From: Mesorhizobium shangrilense
Lineage (GTDB): Bacteria; Pseudomonadota; Alphaproteobacteria; Rhizobiales; Rhizobiaceae
NCBI RefSeq assembly: GCF_040537815.1
Contig: NZ_JBEWSZ010000001.1
Span: 4,774,001 to 4,838,000, forward strand
DNA length: 64,000 nucleotides
Reading direction: 5' to 3'
This document shows, in pieces, positions 45,274 through 53,746 of this stretch. The translations under genes were made by a program, and so were the position numbers. The notes under the pieces are model-generated. The model saw only the letters and a list, made by a program, of their open reading frames with translations, ran no database searches and was not told where the DNA came from. Each line of letters starts with the position of its first letter. Within the stretch, counting starts at the first letter, position 1.

Positions 45274-46785
45274 TCAGGCAAAGCCGGGGAAATAGTCGAC
45301 CTTTATCCTCGAACGGCGAACACCCATGGCCAGCAGCTTGTCGCGCAACGCCTTGACCATGGCCTGGGGGCCGGAAATGTAGAAGGTCCGCTCCAGATAA
45401 TCGGGAATGGCAAGGCGCACCAGGCGCGCGTCGATATAGCCGGGATATTGGCCGCGCTCGGCGCCCCTGGCCACGGCAAGCACCGTCCTGATGCCCAGTT
45501 CCCTTCTCGCCGTGCCCAGAACATCGCGATAGGCGATGTCCTGCTGGGTCTCGACTCCGTAGAGCACGACGATCGGACGCCTTTCATGGCTGTCGATGAG
45601 ATATTGCAGCATCGAACGGAATGGCGTGATGCCGATGCCGCCAGCCAGGAAGGCAATCTTGGTTTCGCGATTGGCCGGCAGGGTGAAATCGCCGGCCAGC
45701 TGGGAAGCATGGATCGTGCTGCCCGGCTTCATCGTGCCCAGCGCCTGCTTGAAGGCGCTTGATTGCGGATAGAATTTGACGCCAAGCCGCACGGATTGCT
45801 CCGTGGGTGCCGATGCGACCGTGAAATAGCGACGATTGCCGCGATTGTCCGAACGGTCGAGACCGAGCGTCCACTCCAGATACTGTCCGGCCTGGAAGGC
45901 GAGCTTGCGCGGTGACCTGAAGATGAAGTCGTAGCTGTCGACGGCGGATTGCTCGATGCGTTCGAGCGTCAGCACGAAGCGTCCTTTCGGGCCTGCCGCG
46001 TAGGCGAAGAGATTGCCCGCCAGAAGCGCCAGCTCCGGTGTGAAATAGAAAGAGCCGACATGGATGTTGGGGGCGAACAGGAAACCGACGATGGCGGCGA
46101 AGGCGATTCGTGGCCAGCGCGTCGTCGGTGCCGTCAGCGGCTCGGTCAGCATCACGAAGGCGAAGAACAACAGCGGTGACGAGCCCAGCGTCTCCGTCAG
46201 CGCGGTGGCGTATTGCGAAGGCTCGGTGGTTGCCAGGATCGTCGCCAGCGCCACGGCGACGAAGGTCGCGACCAGATCGAGCCGGCGCAGCTTGCGCACG
46301 ATGAGAAGGCCGCCGGCAAGCACGACGGGAAGCAATGGCAGATTGCCGCCGACCCACCAGGTGGCCGGCTGGTCGAGCAGCAGCGCGGTGAGTGCCACAC
46401 CCAGGGCCGCGGGGTTGAACAGGTGCTTCCCGCCGATGGCGAGGATGAACTTGGATGAAATCGCCCAGACGCAGGCGAATACCACCGCGCCGATCCCCTT
46501 GAGGTCCGTGGCTGCCACCGGGTCGAGAATGAGTGCCAGGATGAGGGCTGTAATATAGACGGACTCGTTGTTGGCCGGAACCTTGAAGACATAAGCGAAA
46601 ACCCTGTTGGTGATCCAGCAGGCGGCCAGCATCAATCCCGTCGTGAAGGCGAGCGCGACCGGGTCATGCGGCACAAGCTTGAAGAAGCCGAGCACAAGGG
46701 CCGCACCCAGCAACGCGATCAGATAGTAGAGGACCAGCCGGTACATGGTCTGATGGTCGAGAAACCGGTCGACGGTCCTGATCAT
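45274..46785 (-). CDS. RnfD/NqrB-like membrane domain fused to ferredoxin-NADP reductase-type domain
   Basis: A 503-residue fusion. Residues 1-265 are about ten hydrophobic segments of the NqrB/RnfD family (NNESVYITALILALIL, GKHLFNPAALGVALTALLL), and about 280-503 are an FAD/NAD(P)H-binding reductase (RRYFTVASAPTE, FLAGGIGITPFRSML, FYISGPQAMVKALRDKL). ATG at 46785 overlaps the apbE stop by 4 bases (ATGA) and is preferred over the TTG at 46794. The fusion probably passes electrons from cytoplasmic NAD(P)H to the exported flavoprotein. The usual six-gene Rnf complex is absent. Confidence 0.88.
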   Translation of the reverse strand: MIRTVDRFLDHQTMYRLVLYYLIALLGAALVLGFFKLVPHDPVALAFTTGLMLAACWITNRVFAYVFKVPANNESVYITALILALILDPVAATDLKGIGAVVFACVWAISSKFILAIGGKHLFNPAALGVALTALLLDQPATWWVGGNLPLLPVVLAGGLLIVRKLRRLDLVATFVAVALATILATTEPSQYATALTETLGSSPLLFFAFVMLTEPLTAPTTRWPRIAFAAIVGFLFAPNIHVGSFYFTPELALLAGNLFAYAAGPKGRFVLTLERIEQSAVDSYDFIFRSPRKLAFQAGQYLEWTLGLDRSDNRGNRRYFTVASAPTEQSVRLGVKFYPQSSAFKQALGTMKPGSTIHASQLAGDFTLPANRETKIAFLAGGIGITPFRSMLQYLIDSHERRPIVVLYGVETQQDIAYRDVLGTARRELGIRTVLAVARGAERGQYPGYIDARLVRLAIPDYLERTFYISGPQAMVKALRDKLLAMGVRRSRIKVDYFPGFA

Positions 46786-47525
46786 GGTTGGCAAAAGGCT
46801 CCGAAGCCGCTTGTCGGCGTGGCGCGGCGGTTGCTGTCGACAACATAGGCCTCCAGGCCCGGCGTCTGCTCGAGAAACAGAATTCCGTCCCGTCCCATGG
46901 CGAAGGCGGCAGTGGCGAAGCGATCGGCTTGGAACACATCCGCGCCGATGACGGTCAGGCTGACGATTTCGGTGATCGGATCGCCGAACCCAAGCGGATT
47001 GTAGATGTGCTGCCCGCGCACATAGGTGCCGGAAGTGGCGACGCCATGCCCGCGCGGATAGACGATCTTGATGATCTCATCGGCATTGAAGGGATTGCGG
47101 ATACCGACGCTCCAGTCGAGGCCCGGAGCATTCCTGCCGCCGGACTGGATGTCGCCGCCGGCCTCGATGAAGAAATCGCTGATGCCGGCCCGCTGGACGA
47201 TCCCGGCCGCATTGCGGATGGCCCAGCCCTTGACGATGCCGGACGGGTCCAGCGAACCGTCGGGCTTGCGGATGTCGAAATATCCGCCCGTCTCGGTTCT
47301 CGTCTGTTCGGCAAGGGCCAGAACTTCCATCATCTCGCCGCTCCAGTCGCGGACCGGGAGGTCACCCCGGTTGATGGCCGAAATCTCGCTGTCACTCCTG
47401 TAGGTGCTGAAGCGTTGGTCGATCCGCTCGAAATAGTCGAAGACCGTGGCGACAAGCACGCCGCCCGAGGCACCGTCGATGTCGACGGTGATGGGCATGC
47501 CCATCAGAATCCGGGTCTCGCGCAT
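46782..47525 (-). CDS. apbE: FAD:protein FMN transferase ApbE
   Basis: A 247-residue enzyme attaching FMN covalently to a threonine of flavoproteins. Motifs: DIRKPDGSLDPSGIVKGWAI, FFIEAGGDIQSGG, and TSGTYVRGQHIYNP, plus ADVFQADRFATAAFAMG near the C-terminus. No clear signal peptide, so it may be anchored differently or act in the cytoplasm before export. It is 3 bases after the FMN-binding gene, its evident substrate, and overlaps the RnfD-FNR gene. Confidence 0.94.
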   Translation of the reverse strand: MRETRILMGMPITVDIDGASGGVLVATVFDYFERIDQRFSTYRSDSEISAINRGDLPVRDWSGEMMEVLALAEQTRTETGGYFDIRKPDGSLDPSGIVKGWAIRNAAGIVQRAGISDFFIEAGGDIQSGGRNAPGLDWSVGIRNPFNADEIIKIVYPRGHGVATSGTYVRGQHIYNPLGFGDPITEIVSLTVIGADVFQADRFATAAFAMGRDGILFLEQTPGLEAYVVDSNRRATPTSGFGAFCQP

Positions 47526-47528
47526 GGA

Positions 47529-48356
47529 TCAGGACGACGCTTTCTTCAATGCGCCGCCGAGTGACTGGATGAAGGCCCTGCTGGTCAGCGTGGCGCCCGA
47601 AATTATGTCGACATTGGCGCTCTGTGCGCTGATCGCTTCGTCACGCAGCATCGGCAGCGCCTGCCGGTTGATGCTGATCGAGGTGCGGCGGTCATTCGGG
47701 TATTTCAGGATTTTGAGCGCGGTGAGACGGCCACCCTGGATGGAAGCCTGAATCTGGATGAGGCCGTAATAGGCATCGGCGACAGGACCGGTGTAGGTGC
47801 CGTCGGCAAAGCCGTGCCCCGCCGGCTTGGTGGCGAGATTGACCGCCGGCTTCATGGCGGCCTTGATGATGCGGGCGGGTGCTTGCGAATAATCCGGCCT
47901 CGGCTGGGGAATAGGGATGTAGACGGCCGGGGTTATGGCGAAGGTCACTGCCTGCGGCGCGGCATCGGCGACGCGTTGAGCTGGCGCCTGTTCCAGCGGT
48001 CGGGCCGACGCCTGGGAAACCCGCGGCAGGCTGACCGCAGGCGGCTTCTCGGCGGCTGGTGGCTCTTGGGCGGGAATAGCGATCGCCGCCGTGGTTTCGC
48101 TGGCGACCGTGGCCGGCGCGGTCGCCGGAGGCCTGAGCCGCACACTTTGCTGGGGAATCCCAGGCGATGGCGCGGCAGGCGCCGGAACGGGTCTCGTTGG
48201 AATCGGGCTGGCCGGAGCAGGGGGCGGCAGCATGCTTTCCTCGGCGGCGGATCCTGCGGTGTCAATCACGTCGCCGGTGGGGGCCTTGCCCGCCTGATCC
48301 CAGACGTAGGCACCCGAGGACGCGACCACGAAAAGCGACAAGGCAATCTGTTTCAT
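47529..48356 (-). CDS. Exported FMN-binding (ApbE-flavinylated) protein
   Basis: A 275-residue protein. N-terminal hydrophobic stretch (about 4-17) serves as signal or anchor, then a Pro/Ala/Gln-rich spacer (about 35-130) and an FMN-bind domain (about 180-275) with the flavinylation motif DIISGATLTS (acceptor Thr about 256). ATG at 48356 is chosen for its signal-like N-terminus over the longer open frame. It likely carries covalent FMN in the periplasm and receives electrons from the RnfD-FNR fusion. The long spacer is unusual. Confidence 0.88.
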   Translation of the reverse strand: MKQIALSLFVVASSGAYVWDQAGKAPTGDVIDTAGSAAEESMLPPPAPASPIPTRPVPAPAAPSPGIPQQSVRLRPPATAPATVASETTAAIAIPAQEPPAAEKPPAVSLPRVSQASARPLEQAPAQRVADAAPQAVTFAITPAVYIPIPQPRPDYSQAPARIIKAAMKPAVNLATKPAGHGFADGTYTGPVADAYYGLIQIQASIQGGRLTALKILKYPNDRRTSISINRQALPMLRDEAISAQSANVDIISGATLTSRAFIQSLGGALKKASS

Positions 48357-48431
48357 GGGCTGCGTTCCAAATTGGATCCTGCGCCGGCGAGTCGGCTTTG
48401 CGGCAATTCGCAAACACTGTGCCACGACACA

Positions 48432-48451
48432 GCTGACAATTGGCTGTCAGC
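48432..48451. promoter_or_regulatory. Inverted repeat GCTGACA-N6-TGTCAGC
   Basis: Seven-base arms (48432-48438 and 48445-48451) around ATTGGC, in the 252-base gap between the FMN-binding operon (leftward) and the cNMP-TrxR gene (rightward). It resembles the inverted repeat before cytochrome b561 (42126-42141), so the two operons may form one regulon. Confidence 0.45.
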
Positions 48452-48608
48452 GCCTGTGACCGCCGGCAGCGCCGATTATTGCAGTATGCGACATCAGATC
48501 GTCATCGCGGAACGAGCAGAGAGGCGGCTATCCGCTAACCTCCCCTCCCGGCTAGGCGCTGAACAAACCCCCTTCAAACTGCACGGTCATGGCGCTACGC
48601 TCAAAGCC

Positions 48609-50300
48609 ATGTCTCAATCCATCAACCCGATCTTCGGCGCCCGTCGCGACCAGGCCTTCCCCACGCTGGCCGAGGCGGACATCGATCGCATGCGCCGTTT
48701 CGGCGAGGCCAGCGCCTATGCCGCCGGCGAACGCATGATCACGGCCGGCGACGTGGCGCCAGGCCTGATCGTCGTCCTGTCGGGCAGAGTGGACATCACC
48801 CAGGATGGCGGGCTTGGCCGGCGCGAAACGATCGTCACCCATGGTCCGGGCAGTTTCGTCGGCGAACTGGCGCAGTTGTCGGCCCGCCCCTCGCTGGTCA
48901 ACGCGGAGGCCGCTGAGCCGGTGGAGGCGTTTGTCATCCCCTCGCAGAGGCTGCGCGACCTGATGGTGCAGGAAGCCAATCTCGGCGAACGCATCATGCG
49001 GGCGCTGATCCTGCGCCGTGTCGGGCTGCTGGAAAGCGCCACGAGCGGGCCAATCATCATCGGGCCCGTCGACAACAGCGACGTGTTGCGGCTGCAGGGG
49101 TTTCTGGCCCGCAGCGGCCAGCCATACCGCGTGCTCGATTCCGCTGCCGACCCTTGCGCCAGGACGCTGGTCGAGCGCTTCGACGTGGACCCCCACCATC
49201 TGCCGATCGTGCTGTGCCCGAACGGCAGGCTGTTGCTCAATCCCGGCGAGAAGGACCTTGCCCGCTGCATCGGCCTGCTGCGGCCGATCGATGCCGACAA
49301 GCTCTACGACGTCGCCATCATCGGCGCCGGACCGGCCGGGCTGGCGGCCGCGGTCTATGCTGCCTCCGAAGGGCTGTCGACCATCGTGCTCGATTGCCGT
49401 GCCTTCGGCGGGCAGGCGGGCGCCTCCTCCCGCATCGAGAACTATCTCGGCTTCCCAACGGGCATTTCGGGCATGGCGCTGATGGCGCGCGCCTACAACC
49501 AGGCGCAGAAGTTTGGCGTCGAAATGGTGATCCCCGATGAGGCGAAGCTGCTGGGCTCGGCGACCGATGGCGCCTGCTACAGGCTTGATGTCGGCGACGG
49601 CGAGACGGTGCGGACGCGCAGCGTGGTGATCGCCAGCGGCGCGCGCTATCGTCGCCTCGATATCGACAACCTGGCGCAGTTCGAGGGAACGTCGGTGCAT
49701 TATTGGGCGTCGCCGATCGAAGCGCGGCTTTGCAGCGGCCAGGAGGTGGCGCTGGTGGGCGCCGGCAATTCGGCCGGGCAGGCGGCGGTGTATCTCGCAA
49801 GCCATGTGCGGAAGGTGGCGCTGCTGGCGCGCGGGGGCAGTCTCGATGCGAGCATGTCGCGCTATCTGGTCGAACGCATCAAGGCGCAACCGAACATCGA
49901 GGTGCTGACCGGAACCGAAATCGAGGCGCTGGAGGGCAACGAAGGCAACCTTGCCACCGTGCGCTGGCGCAACCGCGACAGCGGCGTGGAAACGACACGC
50001 CCGATCCGGCATCTCTTCCTGTTCATCGGCGCCGACCCCAATACCGACTGGCTGGCGAACTGCAACGTGACGCTGGACGCCAAGGGTTTCGTCCGCACCG
50101 GATCGGACCTAGGATCGGCACATGGCGTGATGGAGACAAACCGCAAAGGGGTGTTTGCCATCGGCGATGTGCGCTCCGGCTCGGTCAAACGCGTCGCGGC
50201 GGCTGTCGGCGAGGGAGCGCAAGTGGTTGCGGCGCTGCATGCCTATCTTGCGAAGGACGGCAACCATGCCGTCGCGCCTGAACGGATCGGGAGAGTATGA
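48609..50300 (+). CDS. Cyclic-nucleotide-binding domain fused to thioredoxin-reductase-like flavoprotein lacking CxxC
   Basis: A 563-residue protein: cNMP-binding domain (about 20-140, PGSFVGELAQLSARPSLVNA), a thioredoxin-like middle (about 145-225), and an FAD/NAD(P)H-binding region (about 235-560, IIGAGPAGLAAAVYAASEG, FGGQAGASSRIENY, ALVGAGNSAGQAAVYLA, GVFAIGDVRSG). Where thioredoxin reductases have CATC it reads HYWASPIEARLC, so the redox disulfide is absent. ATG at 48609 begins it as homologues do; an upstream ATG at 48487 is possible. It overlaps the next gene by 4 bases. Confidence 0.85.
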   Translation: MSQSINPIFGARRDQAFPTLAEADIDRMRRFGEASAYAAGERMITAGDVAPGLIVVLSGRVDITQDGGLGRRETIVTHGPGSFVGELAQLSARPSLVNAEAAEPVEAFVIPSQRLRDLMVQEANLGERIMRALILRRVGLLESATSGPIIIGPVDNSDVLRLQGFLARSGQPYRVLDSAADPCARTLVERFDVDPHHLPIVLCPNGRLLLNPGEKDLARCIGLLRPIDADKLYDVAIIGAGPAGLAAAVYAASEGLSTIVLDCRAFGGQAGASSRIENYLGFPTGISGMALMARAYNQAQKFGVEMVIPDEAKLLGSATDGACYRLDVGDGETVRTRSVVIASGARYRRLDIDNLAQFEGTSVHYWASPIEARLCSGQEVALVGAGNSAGQAAVYLASHVRKVALLARGGSLDASMSRYLVERIKAQPNIEVLTGTEIEALEGNEGNLATVRWRNRDSGVETTRPIRHLFLFIGADPNTDWLANCNVTLDAKGFVRTGSDLGSAHGVMETNRKGVFAIGDVRSGSVKRVAAAVGEGAQVVAALHAYLAKDGNHAVAPERIGRV

Positions 50301-50608
50301 TGGCGGATGAATGCAGCCATGCGGCTGGTATCAAGGACGTGACGCCGAGCGCGCTTGGCTGCGAGGAATGCCTGAAGAGCGGATCATGGTGGGTGCATCT
50401 GCGGCTCTGCCGCACCTGCGGTCATGTCGGCTGCTGCGACGACTCGCCCAACCGCCACGCCACGAAGCATTTTCACGCCACCAGCCACCCGGTCATCGAG
50501 GGCTATGATCCGCCCGAAGGCTGGGGCTGGTGCTATGTCGACGAGGTCTTTCTGGACCTTGGCGATCGCACCACGCCGCAGAACGGTCCGATCCCGCGCT
50601 TTTACTGA
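50297..50608 (+). CDS. UBP-type zinc-finger protein
   Basis: A 103-residue protein of the ZnF-UBP family, which in eukaryotes binds the ubiquitin C-terminus. The zinc ligands are in CSHAAGI, CEECLKSGSWWVHLRLC, CGHVGCC and RHATKHFHATSH. The function in bacteria is unknown. Its ATG overlaps the stop of the cNMP-TrxR gene, so it is co-translated with a redox enzyme. The pairing suggests a partner or substrate-recruiting role. Confidence 0.88.
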   Translation: MMADECSHAAGIKDVTPSALGCEECLKSGSWWVHLRLCRTCGHVGCCDDSPNRHATKHFHATSHPVIEGYDPPEGWGWCYVDEVFLDLGDRTTPQNGPIPRFY

Positions 50609-50626
50609 GCAGTGCCCGGAGCCCGC

Positions 50627-50803
50627 TTATCTCAAGGACCCTGTGACCGTCCGGTCGACGTCGGGAACGGATTTGCGTTCGTTTCCGGCAAGTGCTGCTA
50701 TGATAAGCAGGCTGGCGACAACTGGCACAAACAGGATGGCAACACGGGCTTGGACGTAAAAAATGGCGCGCCATTCGCTGCGCTTTTCAGGGCTGTCGCT
50801 CAT
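50627..50803 (-). CDS. Small membrane protein downstream of mprF
   Basis: A 58-residue frame with one hydrophobic segment (about 21-41, VAILFVPVVASLLIIAALAG), an N-terminal charged part (MSDSPEKRSEWRAIFY) and a hydrophilic tail with Arg/Lys/Asp. It starts 118 bases after the mprF stop on the same strand. No recognised family. It is too short for a firm call, but its composition looks like a genuine small membrane protein. Confidence 0.5.
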   Translation of the reverse strand: MSDSPEKRSEWRAIFYVQARVAILFVPVVASLLIIAALAGNERKSVPDVDRTVTGSLR

Positions 50804-50920
50804 TGATACTCACTCTGCTGATGCCCCTCAGGGGAAGACATAACCGCGAACGGTTAAACAACTCCTTCCGACTTCATTAACGGGGGCCAGTCGGGACCGT
50901 TCGGTCGCGACTGGCAGGCA

Positions 50921-53542
50921 TCACGCGGCTTCGGACTTCTGTCCCGGCGCCTTGTTGCTGTTGGCGCCGATGAGCCTGCCCAGGCCGCCCGAGACCAGGA
51001 AATTGACGTCGAGCAGCACCTGCGGAATGTTGAAGCCGCCGGGACAGGCAAGATAGTGCGGAGTCCACACCGGCGAGAACTTCTGCTTGAAGGCGCGCAG
51101 GCCGCCAAAATTGTAGAACTCGTCGCCATAGCGGAAGGCAAGGCGGGCAAGACGGCTCCAGCGCGATGCAAGCGAATGATCGGGAATTCCCGACAGCGGC
51201 GCCGCGCCCAGGTTGAACCAAGTGTAGCCCTGTTCCTTGCCATAAAGGAACAGGCGGACGAACAAGGCGTCCATCAGCACTTTCGAAACGCCCGACTTGT
51301 AGCGCATGAGGTCGACCGACAACTCGACGCCGCCGCCGCGCCAGATGTTGGCGAACGCCACGATGCGCCCGTGCTGTTTCATGACCGCGCAGTCGAACCG
51401 GGCGAGATAGTCCGGGTCGAAATGGCCAAGCGAGAAGCCTTTCTCGGAGCCGTTCTTCTCCTTGAGCCAGGTGTCGGAGACATCGCGCAGTTCCGCCATG
51501 ACCGACGGTACCTGCACGGCGGGAATGATCTCGAAGACGATCTCCTCGCGGGTCACCCGCCTGTCAGCGTAGCGGAATTCCTGGTTCTTCTGGCCCTCGA
51601 GATTGAAGGTCTGGAGATTGACCCTGGCCACCTCGCCAAGCTTGAGCAGGGAATAGCCCATGTCCAGGTAGAGCGGCAGGTTCTCCGGCTGGACGCCATA
51701 GAAGACAGCGCGTTTGGCCTGCTTGTCGGCCACTTCGCGGAACCGCCAGACAAGCTCGTTGGCTTCCGCCGGATTGCCGATCGGGTCGCCCAAGCTCACC
51801 AGGGAATTTCCGGCCCGGCCATACATGATGAAGGTCTTCTCGCTTGGCGACAGAAGAAACTCCTTGTCGCCGAGCAGGGCGATGTTGGCCTGCGTGTCCG
51901 GGGACTGCGCCACGATATCGGCGATGTCAGCGTGAACCTCGGTCTTGGCCCGCACCTTGCCGCCGCCGGGCTGGTGGATCAGGCGATACATGGCGAGAAC
52001 GAATACGCCGATGGCCAGTCCGATCGTCGCGCGCAGGATGCGCGTCGCGTCGCCGCTCCACTCGAACTGCCAGAACAACTGGTTGGAATACTCCACGTCG
52101 CGATAGGAGAAATAGCCGAGCCATGTGGTGGCGGCCACGACCAGGCCGATCAGCCCGAGCCAGCGCCAGGATACTCTCGAGACATCCAGCGGCGCCCGGC
52201 GATAGAACGCGTCCCGGCACAGAAACAGGAACAGTGCCGTGGCGCCGAGCACCATCGCTTCCTCCCAGTCGATGCCCTTGGCCATGGAGGCCAGCGCGCC
52301 CATCACCAGCAGGGACATGGAGATTGCCCAGGCATGGAACAGGCGCCGGCGCAGCCCATAGGCGACGATCAGCAGCGCCAGCCCAAGCAGGCTGCCGAGG
52401 AAATGCGACGATTCGACCAGCGACAGCGGCAGCACGTCCTCGAGCGCGTCGAGCCGGGCGGGAATGCCCGGCGTGGCACCGGAGAGCAGAAGCACGATGC
52501 CCGACATGAAGACGATGGCCGAGGTGATCAGCGGCATCACGGTCTTGAGGCTGCGCAGCGGCGCGGACAGGCGGGTTGGTAGGCGGGAGACGAAATAGCG
52601 CGATTCGAACGCAGCAAGCAGGATGGCCGCGACGATGAAAGGCAGCCCATAGTAGATCAGCCTGTAGACGACGAGCGCGGCAAGGACGTCCGCCCTGCCC
52701 GCCAGTCCGAGGCCGGCGATGACGGTCGCTTCGAACACGCCGATGCCGCCTGGGACATGGCTGATCGCGCCCACCACCAGTGCGGTCGCATAGACGGTCA
52801 GGAACAGCGCCGGGCCGACCGAAACATCAGCCGGAAGCAGCACGTAGAGCGTCGCGGCGGAGGCGACAATGTCGAACGTGCCTACCAACAGCTGCAGCAG
52901 GATCATGTTTCTCTGGGGCAGCGGGATCGTCCAGCCGAACAGATTGATCGTGCTGGCATGGGCGCGCGCACGCACGATGGCGAAGATGAGGCCGAGCAGG
53001 ATCGCGACCCCCAGCAGGCGATCGGCGGCTGGATGGATGAGGTCCATCAGCGGAATGCCCGCGGGATCGAAGATGAGTGCCATGGCGACCATCACGGCGA
53101 AGGCAAGCCAGATGGCGAGCCAGGTGAGCAGCACGATCTGGCCGATCTCGCCGGCATCGAGGCCGCTGCGCGAATAGGTGCGGAACCGAATGGCGCCGCC
53201 CGTCAGCAGATGGAAACCCAGCAGGTTGGAGAAAGCGTAGCCGGCCATGCCGGAGAGGGCGGCGATCTGCCATGTCACGCGGCCGGGCGCAACCGAGCGG
53301 CTGGCGATGACATCGTAAAGGCCCAGCGCCACGAAACTGGCTGATGTCGCTAGGATGGCGGCAAGGATGGCATGCGGGCTCAGTGTGAATGCCTGACGCT
53401 GGATGTCGGACGGGTCTATCCCCGAAATCATCTGGTGAAGCGTCACAAGTGCCACTGCTGCTACGGCAATTGCCAGCACCTTGCCGGCATGGGAGCGAAG
53501 CCCTTTCGGTTCCGCCACCGCCATATCGTCTGTATTCGACAT
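50921..53542 (-). CDS. mprF: Lysyl-phosphatidylglycerol synthetase/flippase MprF (LpiA)
   Basis: An 873-residue bifunctional inner-membrane protein. About 14 membrane segments (residues 15-520) make the flippase, and the C-terminal GNAT-like domain (about 540-870; AGNSLVSLGDPIGNPAEANE, YGKEQGYTWFNLGAAPLSG) transfers lysine from Lys-tRNA to phosphatidylglycerol. In rhizobia the gene is called lpiA and acts in low-pH and cationic-peptide resistance. The acvB gene lies upstream, on the same strand. This is the typical length. Confidence 0.95.
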   Translation of the reverse strand: MSNTDDMAVAEPKGLRSHAGKVLAIAVAAVALVTLHQMISGIDPSDIQRQAFTLSPHAILAAILATSASFVALGLYDVIASRSVAPGRVTWQIAALSGMAGYAFSNLLGFHLLTGGAIRFRTYSRSGLDAGEIGQIVLLTWLAIWLAFAVMVAMALIFDPAGIPLMDLIHPAADRLLGVAILLGLIFAIVRARAHASTINLFGWTIPLPQRNMILLQLLVGTFDIVASAATLYVLLPADVSVGPALFLTVYATALVVGAISHVPGGIGVFEATVIAGLGLAGRADVLAALVVYRLIYYGLPFIVAAILLAAFESRYFVSRLPTRLSAPLRSLKTVMPLITSAIVFMSGIVLLLSGATPGIPARLDALEDVLPLSLVESSHFLGSLLGLALLIVAYGLRRRLFHAWAISMSLLVMGALASMAKGIDWEEAMVLGATALFLFLCRDAFYRRAPLDVSRVSWRWLGLIGLVVAATTWLGYFSYRDVEYSNQLFWQFEWSGDATRILRATIGLAIGVFVLAMYRLIHQPGGGKVRAKTEVHADIADIVAQSPDTQANIALLGDKEFLLSPSEKTFIMYGRAGNSLVSLGDPIGNPAEANELVWRFREVADKQAKRAVFYGVQPENLPLYLDMGYSLLKLGEVARVNLQTFNLEGQKNQEFRYADRRVTREEIVFEIIPAVQVPSVMAELRDVSDTWLKEKNGSEKGFSLGHFDPDYLARFDCAVMKQHGRIVAFANIWRGGGVELSVDLMRYKSGVSKVLMDALFVRLFLYGKEQGYTWFNLGAAPLSGIPDHSLASRWSRLARLAFRYGDEFYNFGGLRAFKQKFSPVWTPHYLACPGGFNIPQVLLDVNFLVSGGLGRLIGANSNKAPGQKSEAA

Positions 53543-53746
53543 TCCTACCTTCGTCTCTCTTGCTATATCCCGCGGGCCGATCGGACTTGCCGCGCCGCTC
53601 CGGAAGCGCCCCTCAGCATCCCGCGCGAAGATGGTGATCCTCGGGCCGATGATGAACTGCGATTTTTACGCTCTATACTGGAAGGGCGGCATAATTCCCC
53701 TCAGATTTTGGCACCAATTGGGCACCGCAACATTTTTGATCTCAAA
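53543..53746. promoter_or_regulatory. Region before mprF: probable own promoter
   Basis: This 204-base gap on the leftward strand between acvB and mprF is too long for simple coupling. A GGTGCC-CAATT-GGTGCC direct repeat is seen on the minus strand around 53710-53726, and AT-rich DNA at 53660-53750. I cannot name promoter boxes with confidence. Low-pH induction of rhizobial lpiA suggests that a regulated promoter should be here. Confidence 0.3.

Noticed and set aside
45274..46785. Full Rnf complex or Na+-NQR
   Set aside because: Only an RnfD/NqrB-like domain fused to a reductase is present; the other subunits are missing, so a complete complex is not claimed.
47814..48608. 265-codon upstream extension of the cNMP-TrxR gene
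   Set aside because: It runs antisense through the FMN-binding gene and is Arg/Gly-rich without domain; the normal homologue start is at 48609.
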